From Amphibacillus sediminis NBRC 103570 (lineage in GTDB: Bacteria; Bacillota; Bacilli; Bacillales; Amphibacillaceae), in assembly GCF_001552275.1 (NCBI RefSeq), contig NZ_BCQW01000024.1, positions 1 to 46,433 on the forward strand: 46,433 bases of DNA. The letters are read 5' to 3'. A program made the position numbers and the translations under genes. Below, piece by piece: positions 18,933 to 27,923 of this stretch; the stretch's first letter is position 1, and each line of letters starts with the position of its first letter. Under the pieces are notes generated by a model. The model made no database searches. It was not told the DNA's origin and saw nothing but the letters and a program-made list of their open reading frames with translations.

Positions 18933-19877
18933 TTATGAACCAATTTTTTTATATTTTTCCCATCTTTTATCTAGTAACTGATCATCTGATAGCTTGAGTA
19001 GATAGCGGAGTGATTTTTCAATATGGACATCAAGATAAGCTACCTGCATGGCCAAATCACGATGGGCACCGCCACGCGGTTCGGGGATAATTTCATCAAT
19101 AATTGATAATGTTTTCAAATCCTGTGCGGTGATTTTTAATGATTTGGCTACTTCCTTAGCCTTTGCTGCATCTTTCCATAAAATGCTCGCTGCACCTTCT
19201 GGAGATATCACTGAATAGGTTGAATTTTCTAGCATATGAACATGATCGGCTAAGCCAATACCTAACGCACCACCACTGCCACCTTCTCCAATAACAATCG
19301 CTACAATAGGTACGGATAGATGAGCCATTTCTAGCAAATTACGCGCTATCGCTTCACCCTGTCCCCGTTCCTCAGCACCTTTTCCGGGATGGGCTCCTTT
19401 TGTATCAATAAAGGTAATAATCGGGCGATGAAATTTTTCAGCGAGCTTCATTTGACGCAAGGCTTTTCGATACCCTTCAGGATGTGGACTACCAAAGTTT
19501 CGATATAGATTTTCTTTCGTATTTTTCCCTCTTTGCTGACCAATAATGGTAACAGGCTTATCTTTATATTTAGCTATTCCTGTGATGATAGCTGGATCGT
19601 CACGAAATAACCGGTCCCCGTGCAGTTCAATAAAATCCGTAAATAAATGCTCAATATAATCAAGTGCCGTTGGGCGTTCAGGATGTCGCGCAATTTGAAC
19701 GCGATCCCATGGCTTTAAATTCGCATAAATATCTTTTTCTAGTTTTTCTAAACGGGCTTCTAATGTGGAAACTTCAGATGTGAGATCAAGTTCACTATTA
19801 GCAGCCATTGCCTTTAATTCTTTAATTTTATCCTTTAGTTCAATTATGGGCTTTTCAAATTCAAGCGCATGCTTCAT
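18933..19877 (-). CDS. accA: acetyl-CoA carboxylase carboxyltransferase subunit alpha
   Basis: Alpha half of the carboxyltransferase that moves the carboxyl group from biotin to acetyl-CoA, the first step of fatty acid synthesis. 314 residues. N-terminal coiled region, then the carboxyltransferase core with [11 protein letters not shown], the [17 protein letters not shown] loop near residue 160 and [15 protein letters not shown]. The accD stop and the accA start overlap in TAATG, giving coupled expression of the two subunits in equal amounts. R1 copy 5 follows. Confidence 0.96.
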   Translation of the reverse strand: MKHALEFEKPIIELKDKIKELKAMAANSELDLTSEVSTLEARLEKLEKDIYANLKPWDRVQIARHPERPTALDYIEHLFTDFIELHGDRLFRDDPAIITGIAKYKDKPVTIIGQQRGKNTKENLYRNFGSPHPEGYRKALRQMKLAEKFHRPIITFIDTKGAHPGKGAEERGQGEAIARNLLEMAHLSVPIVAIVIGEGGSGGALGIGLADHVHMLENSTYSVISPEGAASILWKDAAKAKEVAKSLKITAQDLKTLSIIDEIIPEPRGGAHRDLAMQVAYLDVHIEKSLRYLLKLSDDQLLDKRWEKYKKIGS

Positions 19878-20737
19878 TAATCATTACCTCCCACTTGATG
19901 AAGATCAAGGATAGTGGTCAAAACAGCTTTTAATTCAGAGCGTTTAACGACACGGTCAACTTGGCCGTGCTCCAATTGAAATTCAGCCGTTTGGAAGTTA
20001 TCGGGTAGTTTTTCTCGGATCGTTTGTTCGATAATCCGCCGACCAGCAAAACCAATTAAAGCACCTGGCTCTGCTAAATGGTAATCACCAATTGAGGCAA
20101 AGCTAGCTGTCACACCCCCAGTAGTCGGATTGGTCATCACAACGATCATACATCCGCCTGCTTGGCTAAATCGATCTACTGCCATCGAAGTCTTAGCCAT
20201 TTGCATTAAGCTAACCACTCCCTCTTGCATTCTTGCCCCACCAGATGCGGTAAAAATAATGATCGGTAACCTCTCTTCACGCGCTTGTTCCAATGCTCGA
20301 GTGATTTTCTCGCCGACAACAGCTCCCATGCTTGCCATTCTAAAATGTGGATCCATCACGACAATTGCGGTGGCCAAGCCATTTATTTCTGCCTTACCCG
20401 TTACAACAGCTTCGTTTAAACCCGTTTTCTCTCGGTCTGCTTTTAATTTACTATCATACTCTGGAAAATCTAATACATTCTTTGATGTCATTTCCCGATC
20501 CCATTCAGTAAAGCTACCATCGTCAACTAAAGAATTAATCCGTTGAAATGCAGTCATCTTATGATGTTCGCCACAAGCCGGACAAACATTTAAATTGTTC
20601 TTCCATTCTTTTTCATAAAATATCTTCGAGCAGCTCTGACATTTTTCTACTAAGCCTTCTGGGATATCCTGTTTTGCCTTTTCAGTTGGTATCGCCGCAT
20701 ATTTCTTCTTCTTAGTAAAAATACTTTTAATCTGCAT
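19877..20737 (-). CDS. accD: acetyl-CoA carboxylase carboxyltransferase subunit beta
   Basis: Beta half of the carboxyltransferase. 286 residues. It has the N-terminal four-cysteine zinc ribbon ([10 protein letters not shown] ... CPACG, about residues 34-56), then the crotonase-like core with [10 protein letters not shown] and [13 protein letters not shown] start at 20737 (MQIKSIF) because a run of six G residues precedes it and a 13-codon upstream extension lacks conservation. Its stop overlaps the accA ATG by one base. Malic enzyme is upstream by 381 bases, and the cluster may share the promoter near 22501. Confidence 0.95.
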   Translation of the reverse strand: MQIKSIFTKKKKYAAIPTEKAKQDIPEGLVEKCQSCSKIFYEKEWKNNLNVCPACGEHHKMTAFQRINSLVDDGSFTEWDREMTSKNVLDFPEYDSKLKADREKTGLNEAVVTGKAEINGLATAIVVMDPHFRMASMGAVVGEKITRALEQAREERLPIIIFTASGGARMQEGVVSLMQMAKTSMAVDRFSQAGGCMIVVMTNPTTGGVTASFASIGDYHLAEPGALIGFAGRRIIEQTIREKLPDNFQTAEFQLEHGQVDRVVKRSELKAVLTTILDLHQVGGND

Positions 20738-21118
20738 CGATCTTTCCCCCCGATTTACGTTTGCAAATATAAACACGATTGGTGTTCACTTCATTCATAG
20801 GTCCGCCGACGAGCTCCATACGAGCAAGTTTGTTTTATAATAACTAATATAATAAAATAATATCCATTTAATTAGAAGCTTAATATAAGCCCTCTTTTGA
20901 AGTGTAGAAAAGCTCTTTTTTTCTCATGGTGACCTATGGCATCGTCGAACATTTATTAATGAGTTTTTCTTTAACTAGATAGCCCTAGCTGATTCCTAAC
21001 AAATTAGATCTGTATATTGAACCTAATGCTAGTCTTTATTTCAATTCGATCAAACACATCTATATTCCGTTACTTGATCATTCAACTGTGAATTGTATTA
21101 CCCCTTTGTTGTTATTTT
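20738..21118. other. intergenic between malic enzyme and accD
   Basis: AT-rich, with no coding frame and no repeat match. I found no strong terminator after the malic enzyme gene and no certain promoter before accD, so it is open whether accDA is transcribed with it. Confidence 0.45.
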
Positions 21119-22297
21119 TTACAGTTGAGCTACACCTGAGAGCTTGGCTGCCTCCGCTACAGCAGCTGAAACCACGTCGGCTACACGCTGATCAAATGGA
21201 TTAGGAATGACATATTGACTATTCAATTCATCTTCCTTAATTAAGCTGGCAAGAGCCTTGACCGCTGCTACTTTCATTGCTTCATTTATATCTGAAGCAC
21301 GGACACGCAGTGCCCCTTTAAAAATCCCGGGAAAGGCTAAAACGTTATTCACTTGATTTGGATAATCGGATCGTCCTGTTCCTACCACACGAGCCCCGGC
21401 CTTTATTGCTTCTTCTGGTAATATTTCAGGAGTAGGATTTGCCATTGCAAAAACAATTGGATCTCTATTCATTGATCGAATCATATCTTGATCGACTAGA
21501 CCACCAAGTGAAACCCCAATAAAAACATCAGCAGCTCGAATCACTTCTCTAAGTGAACCACCCTGTTTAGTTTTATTCGTCATCGAGGCAATTTCTTCCT
21601 TCATTTTGTTCATACCTTCTGATCTGCCTTGATAAATAGCACCTTTTGAGTCACATAAGATCATATCTTCTACTCCAAATTGAGCTAACAATTTAACAAT
21701 AGCAATACCAGCAGCACCCGCTCCATTTACTACAACCTTTATTGAAGCAAAATCCTTATCTACTAACTTCAATGCATTTACCAGTCCAGCTAAGGTAACA
21801 ATCGCTGTCCCATGCTGATCATCGTGAAAGACGGGAATATCCAGCTCACGTTTTAAGCGCTCCTCAATGATAAAACAGTTCGGTGCGGCAATATCCTCTA
21901 AATTTATTCCACCAAATGTTGGGGACATTAATTTAACTGCTTCAATAATTTGCTCAACATTCTCTGTATCTAAGCAAATTGGAAAAGCATCGACATCGGC
22001 AAATCTTTTAAACAGTACTGCTTTACCTTCCATAACAGGGAGTGCCGCCTGTGCACCGATATTGCCTAGGCCTAGTACAGCAGAACCATCTGTGACTACG
22101 CCGATCATATTACTTTTCATCGTATATTTATAAGCATTTTGTTTATCCTTCTCGATTTCTAGACAGGGCTCTGCCACCCCTGGAGAGTAAGCTAAGCTTA
22201 ATTCTTCCTCATTAGCAACCGATACCTTAGCTTGTACAGATAATTTTCCATGTTTATCCTGATGCATTTTTAGTGCCTTAGCTTTTAATGTTGACAC
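21119..22297 (-). CDS. ytsJ: NAD(P)-dependent malic enzyme (YtsJ-like)
   Basis: Oxidative decarboxylation of malate to pyruvate with production of NAD(P)H. 392 residues. The conserved SLAYSPGVAEPC (near residue 34), catalytic lysine region around MEGKAVLFKRF, metal site FHDDQHGTAIVTLAG, Rossmann VVNGAGAAGIAIVKLL and FAMANPTPEILPEEA are visible. The start is a GTG preceded by AAGGGATGAG. The gene sits directly ahead of accDA, and its promoter overlaps a FapR-like box. Malic enzyme as a source of NADPH for fatty acid synthesis would make sense of that, but this is inference. Cofactor choice cannot be read with certainty. Confidence 0.92.
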   Translation of the reverse strand: MSTLKAKALKMHQDKHGKLSVQAKVSVANEEELSLAYSPGVAEPCLEIEKDKQNAYKYTMKSNMIGVVTDGSAVLGLGNIGAQAALPVMEGKAVLFKRFADVDAFPICLDTENVEQIIEAVKLMSPTFGGINLEDIAAPNCFIIEERLKRELDIPVFHDDQHGTAIVTLAGLVNALKLVDKDFASIKVVVNGAGAAGIAIVKLLAQFGVEDMILCDSKGAIYQGRSEGMNKMKEEIASMTNKTKQGGSLREVIRAADVFIGVSLGGLVDQDMIRSMNRDPIVFAMANPTPEILPEEAIKAGARVVGTGRSDYPNQVNNVLAFPGIFKGALRVRASDINEAMKVAAVKALASLIKEDELNSQYVIPNPFDQRVADVVSAAVAEAAKLSGVAQL

Positions 22298-22335
22298 AAA
22301 AACTCATCCCTTCGTCGACGTATTTTTAATGGTCT

Positions 22336-22443
22336 GTTCAAAAAGCCAAATTAGAAAGCTAGTAGATCGGAGCGCCGAGAGACTTAAGCAACAGAGCAAA
22401 GCTCTCTTTGAGTAAACCTGCCAACATTCGGTCATTTTTGAAC
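22336..22443. repeat. 108-base element with 9-bp terminal inverted repeats
   Basis: GTTCAAAAA (22336-22344) and TTTTTGAAC (22435-22443) bound a non-coding segment with an internal GAGCAAAGCTC palindrome. It lies in the predicted leader of the malic enzyme transcript. It could be a miniature inverted-repeat element or a leader structure; no other copy occurs in this window. Confidence 0.5.
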
Positions 22444-22500
22444 AACCTAAGCTGTCTTCCCTTATCTTTTGATTGGTCTATCTGAACACTGAACTTCTCC

Positions 22501-22529
22501 ATTATACCAAATTAGTACCTGGTGTAAAT
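22501..22529 (-). promoter_or_regulatory. promoter of malic enzyme(-accDA) overlapped by FapR-like operator
   Basis: Minus strand TTTACA (complement of 22523-22528), 16 bases, TATAAT (complement of 22501-22506). Between and over the boxes, on the plus strand, TTAGTACCTGGTGTAAAT (22512-22529) matches the Bacillus FapR operator TTAGTACCTAGTCTTAAT at 15 of 18 positions. A malonyl-CoA-sensing repressor at the promoter of a cluster containing accDA would be sensible feedback control. Confidence 0.55.
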
Positions 22530-22716
22530 AACAGCTGCTTAAAATTCCAAGTGGGAGTCATTAAATGAAGCTAGCAGTCAATGTATATGATGGATTAGAA
22601 TAAACCACCTTATTTATCTTTTACATAACCATCTTTCCCCACAAAAATTAAAGTGTGTAAGTTCTATGGCAGGTTCCGATGCATAGGACTTGGTTTCTTT
22701 TATCCTGACACTGGAT
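22530..22716. other. intergenic between dnaE and malic enzyme promoter
   Basis: No coding frame. CGATGCATAGGACTTGG near 22677-22692 faintly resembles the R1 core (CGACGCATAGGATGTG) but is too short to call. No clear dnaE terminator is visible. Confidence 0.35.
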
Positions 22717-25700
22717 TTATTTGTTGCTCTGCTCCGCTTCAGAAGCATCCTTTAGAATAACCTGCTCGTGACCAAAGTCTTGCTTTAATTGATTGAGGGC
22801 ATGGTAGCCTTCTCGAATATAGTAGTGCTCCGATAAACGATAAGCCTTATTTATCTCAGGCTGATAGATAATAATAGGTGTGGAACCAGGATAAAGTGAA
22901 GCAACTTGCTTAATTCTATTCAAAGCTTCCTCCATCTTATGCTCAATCAATTGAATATAAATGACCTTGCTATTCTGTTGGACGGATTCTAATTGCTCGA
23001 GATTTAGTAGCTCCAGCTGATTGATAATCAGTTGAACCTTTCCTTGTCTAGTCTCGCTGTGACCGATTAACTTTAGCATAGCTTGTGTTTTAAGCCAAGA
23101 CTTGACTTTACGATATAATTCGGGAAAAATGACCCCATCAAGTTCACTCTCTTCATCAGACAAACTGACAAATGCCATCGAATCGCCGCGTTTTGTTCGA
23201 ATCGATTTTAGATCTTGCAACACGGCAGCTGTATGGATCGATTTCTGATCAGGGTGATTATGAATGAAATCTAGCGACACCACACCATGGCTACGAAGCA
23301 TTTTTCTATTAACTTTTAGTGGATGATCGGAAACATAAAAGCCTAATAGCTCCTTCTCATGGCCAAGTTTTTCTATTAAATTAAACGGTGCTACCTCTTG
23401 ATAATCACCGGTAAAATGTAACCCATTACTAAACAAATTAATTTGATCATCAATACCACCGAATAACTCACCTTGTTCCATCGCTTGGTCCAAGGTAGCT
23501 AATAATGAAGCACGTTCAATACCAAATTGATCAAATGCTCCTGCTAATATCAAACGTTCAATGATCGGACGATTAACAACCTTTAAGGATACACGCATAC
23601 AAAAGTCAAACAAACTCTTAAACGGCCCATCATTACGTGCAGATAGAATTTCTTTTACCGCTGGAAAGCTGACTCCTTTAATTAATGAGAGCCCCATTCT
23701 AATATTCGTTTGTTCAATTTTGTAACGATAGTGACTTGCATTGATTGAAGGGCCTAAAAGGTTAATTTGATGTCGTTTAGCTTCTTTTAGAAATAACAAG
23801 GTTTTGTCACGATTGCCTGTTACGGTATTGAGTAATTCAGTATAAAAGAACAGGGGATAATGTGCTTTTAAGTAAGCAAGCTGATATGAAATCATGCTAT
23901 AAGCAACGGCATGACTCCTATTAAAACCATAATCAGCAAAACGGATAATCCATGAAAAAAGCTCCGTAGCTATCTCTTGCTTATAGCCGTTATCAGTACA
24001 TCCTTTGATAAATATATCCTGTAGTCGATTAATTTCTGCTCGCTTTTTTTTACTAACGGCACGTCTTAACAAATCGGCCTGTCCATATGAAAGGCCTGCA
24101 AATTTATGAGCTAACTGCATGATTTGCTCCTGATAAATAAGCACACCAAAGGTTGATGACAAAATCGGCTTTAGATCAGGATGAAGAAAATGCACGGGCT
24201 CTTTACCATGCTTCCGTTTAATATAGGTTTCGATAAAGTCCATTGGACCTGGTCGATAAAGGGCATTAACGGCGACAATATCTTCAAAGCTTGTTGGCTT
24301 TAGTTGCTTTAATACACGTTTCATCCCTGCAGATTCTAATTGAAAAATACCGTTGGTCTGACCAGCCTGTAAAAGCGAAAAAGTTTCTTGATCATTTAAC
24401 GGCCATTGATTGGGTTCAAGCTTTTTATTTTGATGATGCTCAATCCTATTCAAAATACGTTCAATTGTAGTAAGGTTACGTAAACCAAGAAAGTCCATTT
24501 TCAATAACCCTATGTGCTCTAAATCCCCCATGGCGTACTGTGTTAAATATTCACCTGCTTGATCGGTTGTCATTGGTACAATTTCAGTTAGCTTTTGATC
24601 GTGAATGACAACCCCAGCCGCGTGTGTAGACATATTTCTCGGTAATCCTTCCAATTCACGAGCCACTTTGAAAAATTGCTGTAAAACTTCAGACTGTTTA
24701 ATGTATTCAAGTAAAGCATCAGACTGCTTTACACTATTTACCAGCGAATGTGAACCATGAGGTATTTCTTTAAGAATAAATTCTAAGTCTTGTTCAGGTA
24801 AAGCAAACACTTTAGCTAACTCCCTAATAATGGAACGTGTTTGAAATGTGCCAAAGGTTCCTATTTGGGCAACATGATCTCTACCATACTTTTCCTTTAC
24901 ATAGGCAATGACCTCTTCTCGACGGTGATCGGAAAAATCAATGTCAATATCCGGCATCGAAACACGCTCTGGATTAAGAAACCGTTCAAAAAGTAAATCA
25001 TACTGAATAGGATCAATGGTCGTGATATCTAATAAGTAAGCGACTAACGACCCAGCCGCTGACCCTCGCCCTGGTCCAACCAAAATATCTTGTTGCTTGG
25101 CATAGCGGACAAAATCCCAGACAATTAAAAAGTAATCACTAAATCCCATTTTCTTTATCGTATCTAACTCATAGGATAAGCGTGACTCTACGTCAGAACG
25201 ATCTGGATATTTTTCAAGCAATGCTTTTTGGCATAGCTTGGCTAAATAGGCATGAGCTGATTCAGATTTAGGTAAAGGAAAATGGGGCAATTTCATCTGA
25301 TTAAAATCTAGCTCAACTTGGCACTGTGCAGCTAACCGATTGGTTTCTTCGATTAAGCTAGGATATCGCGAAAATGTTAAAACCATTTCCTCCTGTTCTC
25401 GCAAATAGGATGTATTCTGTTGAATTTGATCCAAAGCACTTATTGTTTGTTTTAGATCAATCGCTCTGATACATTGATATGCCCTGTCGTGCTCGGGTTC
25501 TAAATAACGGACATCTCCAAGGGCAAGCATCGGGATCTCCAAATGAGTCAGTGAAGAAACTTTGTCTTGTTCCGAATTGCCCACTCCGATATAAAGCTGA
25601 TTAGGCCAATGGGATCGAAATGCAGCAATAGCCGCTGATTGATTACTATTTATGTAAGTAGAGATCAGCTTGGATTCTGTCGGTAGAATAATAAAACAAT

Positions 25701-26049
25701 GAGAGAGTAGCTCAGTTAATTGCTGAAATGGCAAAGACTTTGTTTCATTTATTTGAATCATCGAACTAATTCTTAATAAGCTCTGATAGCCTTGTTGATT
25801 TTTAGCAATAAGAAGGATATCGTTCAATTCTTGCTCTAATTCAATCGTGGCAATCATACCAATGATCGGCTTAATCCCAGCCTTTTGGCAAGTACGATAA
25901 AATTCAACCGCTCCATGCAACACGTTATAGTCGGTAAGTGCAACAGCAGACATATTTAACTGCTTAGCTTTTTGAACGAGCTGATTAATCTTAACCGTGC
26001 TATTCATAAAGCTATAACCACTACGAACTCTTAGGTGAACAAACGACAT
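22717..26049 (-). CDS. dnaE: DNA polymerase III alpha subunit DnaE
   Basis: Second replicative polymerase of Firmicutes, which extends primers before PolC takes over. 1110 residues: PHP domain (about 1-210), palm with the catalytic MPDIDIDFSDHRR near residue 375 and GPGRGSAAGSLVAYLL ahead of it, fingers, helix-hairpin-helix and OB-fold C-terminus. The PHP metal motif reads HLRVRSGYS and ALTDYN, where phosphatase-active PHP domains keep further histidines, so the domain is probably structural only. I start at 26049 (MSFVHL), after GAGGGGGG; six upstream codons are not conserved. Divergent from ytrH. Confidence 0.95.
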   Translation of the reverse strand: MSFVHLRVRSGYSFMNSTVKINQLVQKAKQLNMSAVALTDYNVLHGAVEFYRTCQKAGIKPIIGMIATIELEQELNDILLIAKNQQGYQSLLRISSMIQINETKSLPFQQLTELLSHCFIILPTESKLISTYINSNQSAAIAAFRSHWPNQLYIGVGNSEQDKVSSLTHLEIPMLALGDVRYLEPEHDRAYQCIRAIDLKQTISALDQIQQNTSYLREQEEMVLTFSRYPSLIEETNRLAAQCQVELDFNQMKLPHFPLPKSESAHAYLAKLCQKALLEKYPDRSDVESRLSYELDTIKKMGFSDYFLIVWDFVRYAKQQDILVGPGRGSAAGSLVAYLLDITTIDPIQYDLLFERFLNPERVSMPDIDIDFSDHRREEVIAYVKEKYGRDHVAQIGTFGTFQTRSIIRELAKVFALPEQDLEFILKEIPHGSHSLVNSVKQSDALLEYIKQSEVLQQFFKVARELEGLPRNMSTHAAGVVIHDQKLTEIVPMTTDQAGEYLTQYAMGDLEHIGLLKMDFLGLRNLTTIERILNRIEHHQNKKLEPNQWPLNDQETFSLLQAGQTNGIFQLESAGMKRVLKQLKPTSFEDIVAVNALYRPGPMDFIETYIKRKHGKEPVHFLHPDLKPILSSTFGVLIYQEQIMQLAHKFAGLSYGQADLLRRAVSKKKRAEINRLQDIFIKGCTDNGYKQEIATELFSWIIRFADYGFNRSHAVAYSMISYQLAYLKAHYPLFFYTELLNTVTGNRDKTLLFLKEAKRHQINLLGPSINASHYRYKIEQTNIRMGLSLIKGVSFPAVKEILSARNDGPFKSLFDFCMRVSLKVVNRPIIERLILAGAFDQFGIERASLLATLDQAMEQGELFGGIDDQINLFSNGLHFTGDYQEVAPFNLIEKLGHEKELLGFYVSDHPLKVNRKMLRSHGVVSLDFIHNHPDQKSIHTAAVLQDLKSIRTKRGDSMAFVSLSDEESELDGVIFPELYRKVKSWLKTQAMLKLIGHSETRQGKVQLIINQLELLNLEQLESVQQNSKVIYIQLIEHKMEEALNRIKQVASLYPGSTPIIIYQPEINKAYRLSEHYYIREGYHALNQLKQDFGHEQVILKDASEAEQSNK

Positions 26050-26083
26050 CCATAACCCCCCTCTCAAATCTATGGTTTAGTTC

Positions 26084-26112
26084 TATTATAGCTGATTGAT
26101 CTACGATTTGAA
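26084..26112 (-). promoter_or_regulatory. sigma-A promoter of dnaE
   Basis: A perfect TATAAT on the minus strand (complement of 26084-26089), with TTTTCA at about 18 bases upstream. The -10 box is strong and the -35 box weak. Confidence 0.5.
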
Positions 26113-26120
26113 AAATAAAA

Positions 26121-26148
26121 CATTATTGTCATTGGGGCAACATAGACT
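26121..26148 (+). promoter_or_regulatory. possible sigma-E promoter of ytrHI
   Basis: CATTATT (26121-26127), 13 bases, CATAGACT (26141-26148) resembles the mother-cell sigma-E pattern (ATATT, 13-15 bases, CATACANT). It lies 39 bases before the ytrH ATG. ytrHI is sigma-E dependent in B. subtilis, which supports the call. Confidence 0.45.
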
Positions 26149-26186
26149 AGCAGTAGCTATATGCCTCAGTTAAAGGAGCAAAGAAA

Positions 26187-26519
26187 ATGGGAGAACGTTT
26201 TTTCGCAACATTAATTCAGTGCTTTTTTATTGCATTAGGCGTTATCATCGGGGGAGCTTTTATTGGTAGTATCGGGGCATTTGCGAGTGGGGAGCCGCCG
26301 TTAACCTTAATGGGTCGGATTGCCCGAAGTTTACGAATCTGGGCTATTGTCGCAGCAATTGGTGGAACATTTGATGTTATTTCAAATTTTGAACGCGGTA
26401 TAATGGAGGGTTCGACACTCGATATTGTTAAACAAATATTAATTATTATTACAGCAATGGGGGGCGTCCAATTGGCTATGCTTATTATTGAATGGTTGAT
26501 CCAAGAGGAGCTAAGTTAA
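26187..26519 (+). CDS. ytrH: sporulation membrane protein YtrH
   Basis: 110 residues with hydrophobic segments at about 7-32, 48-65 and 82-104 and the glycine-rich GVIIGGAFIGSIGAFASGEPP loop typical of the family. It is known in B. subtilis as a mother-cell protein needed for normal spore maturation; the molecular role is unknown. AAGGAG lies eight bases before the ATG. Stop and ytrI start overlap in TAATG, so the two are translated together. Confidence 0.9.
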   Translation: MGERFFATLIQCFFIALGVIIGGAFIGSIGAFASGEPPLTLMGRIARSLRIWAIVAAIGGTFDVISNFERGIMEGSTLDIVKQILIIITAMGGVQLAMLIIEWLIQEELS

Positions 26520-27022
26520 TGCATATTCCACCACTATATCGACGAAAAGATTGGCAAAGACTTATGGTTGGTTTTTTTTTAGGTGGAGTAATCGCCTACC
26601 TTATCTTTATTTATATGTATGGTCAGCTAATTGAAAAGCGGATCGAAGAAAACCTGAGATTAAGAACTGAATATCAAGAACTACAATTAGCCTATGATAC
26701 ATTAGAATCGAACTTATCTGAATTAAATCAAAAGTATCAACAGAAACTCCTTATAAATAGCATTGACATCATTATTGTAAATGCTGACACGTTTAAACTG
26801 GATCGTTTTATTCTGCATGAGTTAGAGGACATGATTAAGGAGGAGGTTAAAGACATTTTAGGGAAAGAGGCTGCAACACTAAACGATCATTACCCACTGC
26901 TGATCAGAATGATAGAAAACAAGTCCTATACCATTGATGGCTTTACCTATCAGGCTAAGGTTAACCATTTATTTATCAATGAAAATAGTGAAATACATAT
27001 CGAGCTTGACTTACAAAGATAA
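26519..27022 (+). CDS. ytrI: sporulation protein YtrI
   Basis: 167 residues: a short cytoplasmic start (MHIPPLYRRKDWQR), one membrane helix at about 17-38, a coiled-coil stretch (about 40-80, IEENLRLRTEYQELQLAYDT), then an alpha/beta C-terminal domain expected outside the membrane. I start at 26519, the ATG that overlaps the ytrH stop by one base and has AGGAG eight bases upstream; an earlier codon inside ytrH is less likely. Works with YtrH in sporulation; the mechanism is unknown. Confidence 0.9.
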   Translation: MHIPPLYRRKDWQRLMVGFFLGGVIAYLIFIYMYGQLIEKRIEENLRLRTEYQELQLAYDTLESNLSELNQKYQQKLLINSIDIIIVNADTFKLDRFILHELEDMIKEEVKDILGKEAATLNDHYPLLIRMIENKSYTIDGFTYQAKVNHLFINENSEIHIELDLQR

Positions 27023-27220
27023 CCTCGGTCCGTCAGGCACGATACATTCACACTTAGCCTTGCTGTTAGACATATGGTGGATCAGTCTTTATTTGATGGA
27101 AAGATAAGCCATACCTTATATTGACTGACTTTGTTTAAAAGAAGTGATAAAAAATGATCAAATGAGAGTAAGCGCTTTGGGACATTGAAGTGAGGTAAAA
27201 AAATAGAAAACCATAAGTAT

Positions 27221-27248
27221 CCGCCGGTTCTACCGGCGGTTTTAATTT
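27221..27248 (+). terminator. terminator downstream of ytrI
   Basis: Perfect 8-bp stem CCGCCGGT-TCT-ACCGGCGG followed by TTTTAATTTT. It is the strongest terminator on the plus strand in this window, about 200 bases past the ytrI stop. Confidence 0.85.
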
Positions 27249-27540
27249 TGCCACCTTAACAACATGCTACTAAAGTGGACCCTTAAGTGACCGTTCTCCC
27301 TCTCTATTTTGAATCGATCTACGTATGCGCGTTTGCTCATGTTGTCTCACAATCGATTCTTTGCCTCTTACTTACGAATATATATAGCTATTCAATATTG
27401 TTTAGCAAACTCTTCTATTGGCGGAGACGTAAAACCGCAGGTGTTAAACAGACGGATTGCAAAAAGAGGCTGGAACCCGTATGTTCTACCCTCTTTTTGC
27501 TATTATAGCTTGCATCAAGCTAACTTGACCCGATAATTAC
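27249..27540. other. unassigned intergenic segment ending in a long hairpin
   Basis: About 290 bases with no R1 or R2 match. Two overlapping plus-strand frames of about 75 codons exist, but neither has a ribosome site. Near its end a strong hairpin is formed by GCAAAAAGAGG (27459-27469) and CCTCTTTTTGC (27490-27500), with an inner GAAC/GTTC pair. The segment could be the remnant of a mobile element or a non-coding RNA gene; I cannot tell which. Confidence 0.35.
27459..27500. terminator. long hairpin, terminator-like
   Basis: An 11-bp stem with a T-rich arm followed by TATTATA on the plus strand; it could stop transcription from either side. No gene immediately upstream needs it, so its role is uncertain. 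Confidence 0.45.
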
Positions 27541-27613
27541 ACGAAAGCATGTACCAAATCTGCATCAATACTATAGCCGAGATTAACTCTTTCCCTTTGC
27601 TGGTCTGTTTTAT

Positions 27614-27795
27614 CCCAGTGTAACTGGCTGGGGCTGCGATTACTCGCCCCATCGAAGTTTTGTAAGCCTCCCACTTCAAGAAATAAGGGAACACGTCATG
27701 TCTAAGTGGTTGATTCAACAGCCAGTAACATCCGATTGGTTCAACTAACGTTCAGCGGGGGATAAAAACCCCCACTGAACGAAGTTTCACTTTAT
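27614..27795 (+). repeat. R1 repeat copy 6 (inner arm deleted)
   Basis: LE at 27614 (CCCAGTG) after TTTAT at 27609-27613; RE ends in TTTAT at 27791-27795. The copy is 182 bases because the contents of the outer stem are gone: GTTCAGCGGGGG-ATAAAAA-CCCCCACTGAAC is now a simple hairpin. The LE hairpin and the two ends are intact. Confidence 0.88.
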
Positions 27796-27923
27796 AGGAG
27801 CATACGGGAACCGAGTTATTCTTCAATGAATTTATAGCAAATATTCAGAAAAGATCCCCCTTGTTTCTCATTTTTACTTGTTAAGATAAAGCTGTAAAAA
27901 ACACGAGAAGTGAGGGAATACAA

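Noticed and set aside
27309-27536. 75-codon plus-strand frame as a gene
   Set aside because: No ribosome site, another frame overlaps it, and the sequence ends in a terminator-like hairpin. I could not match it to a protein family.
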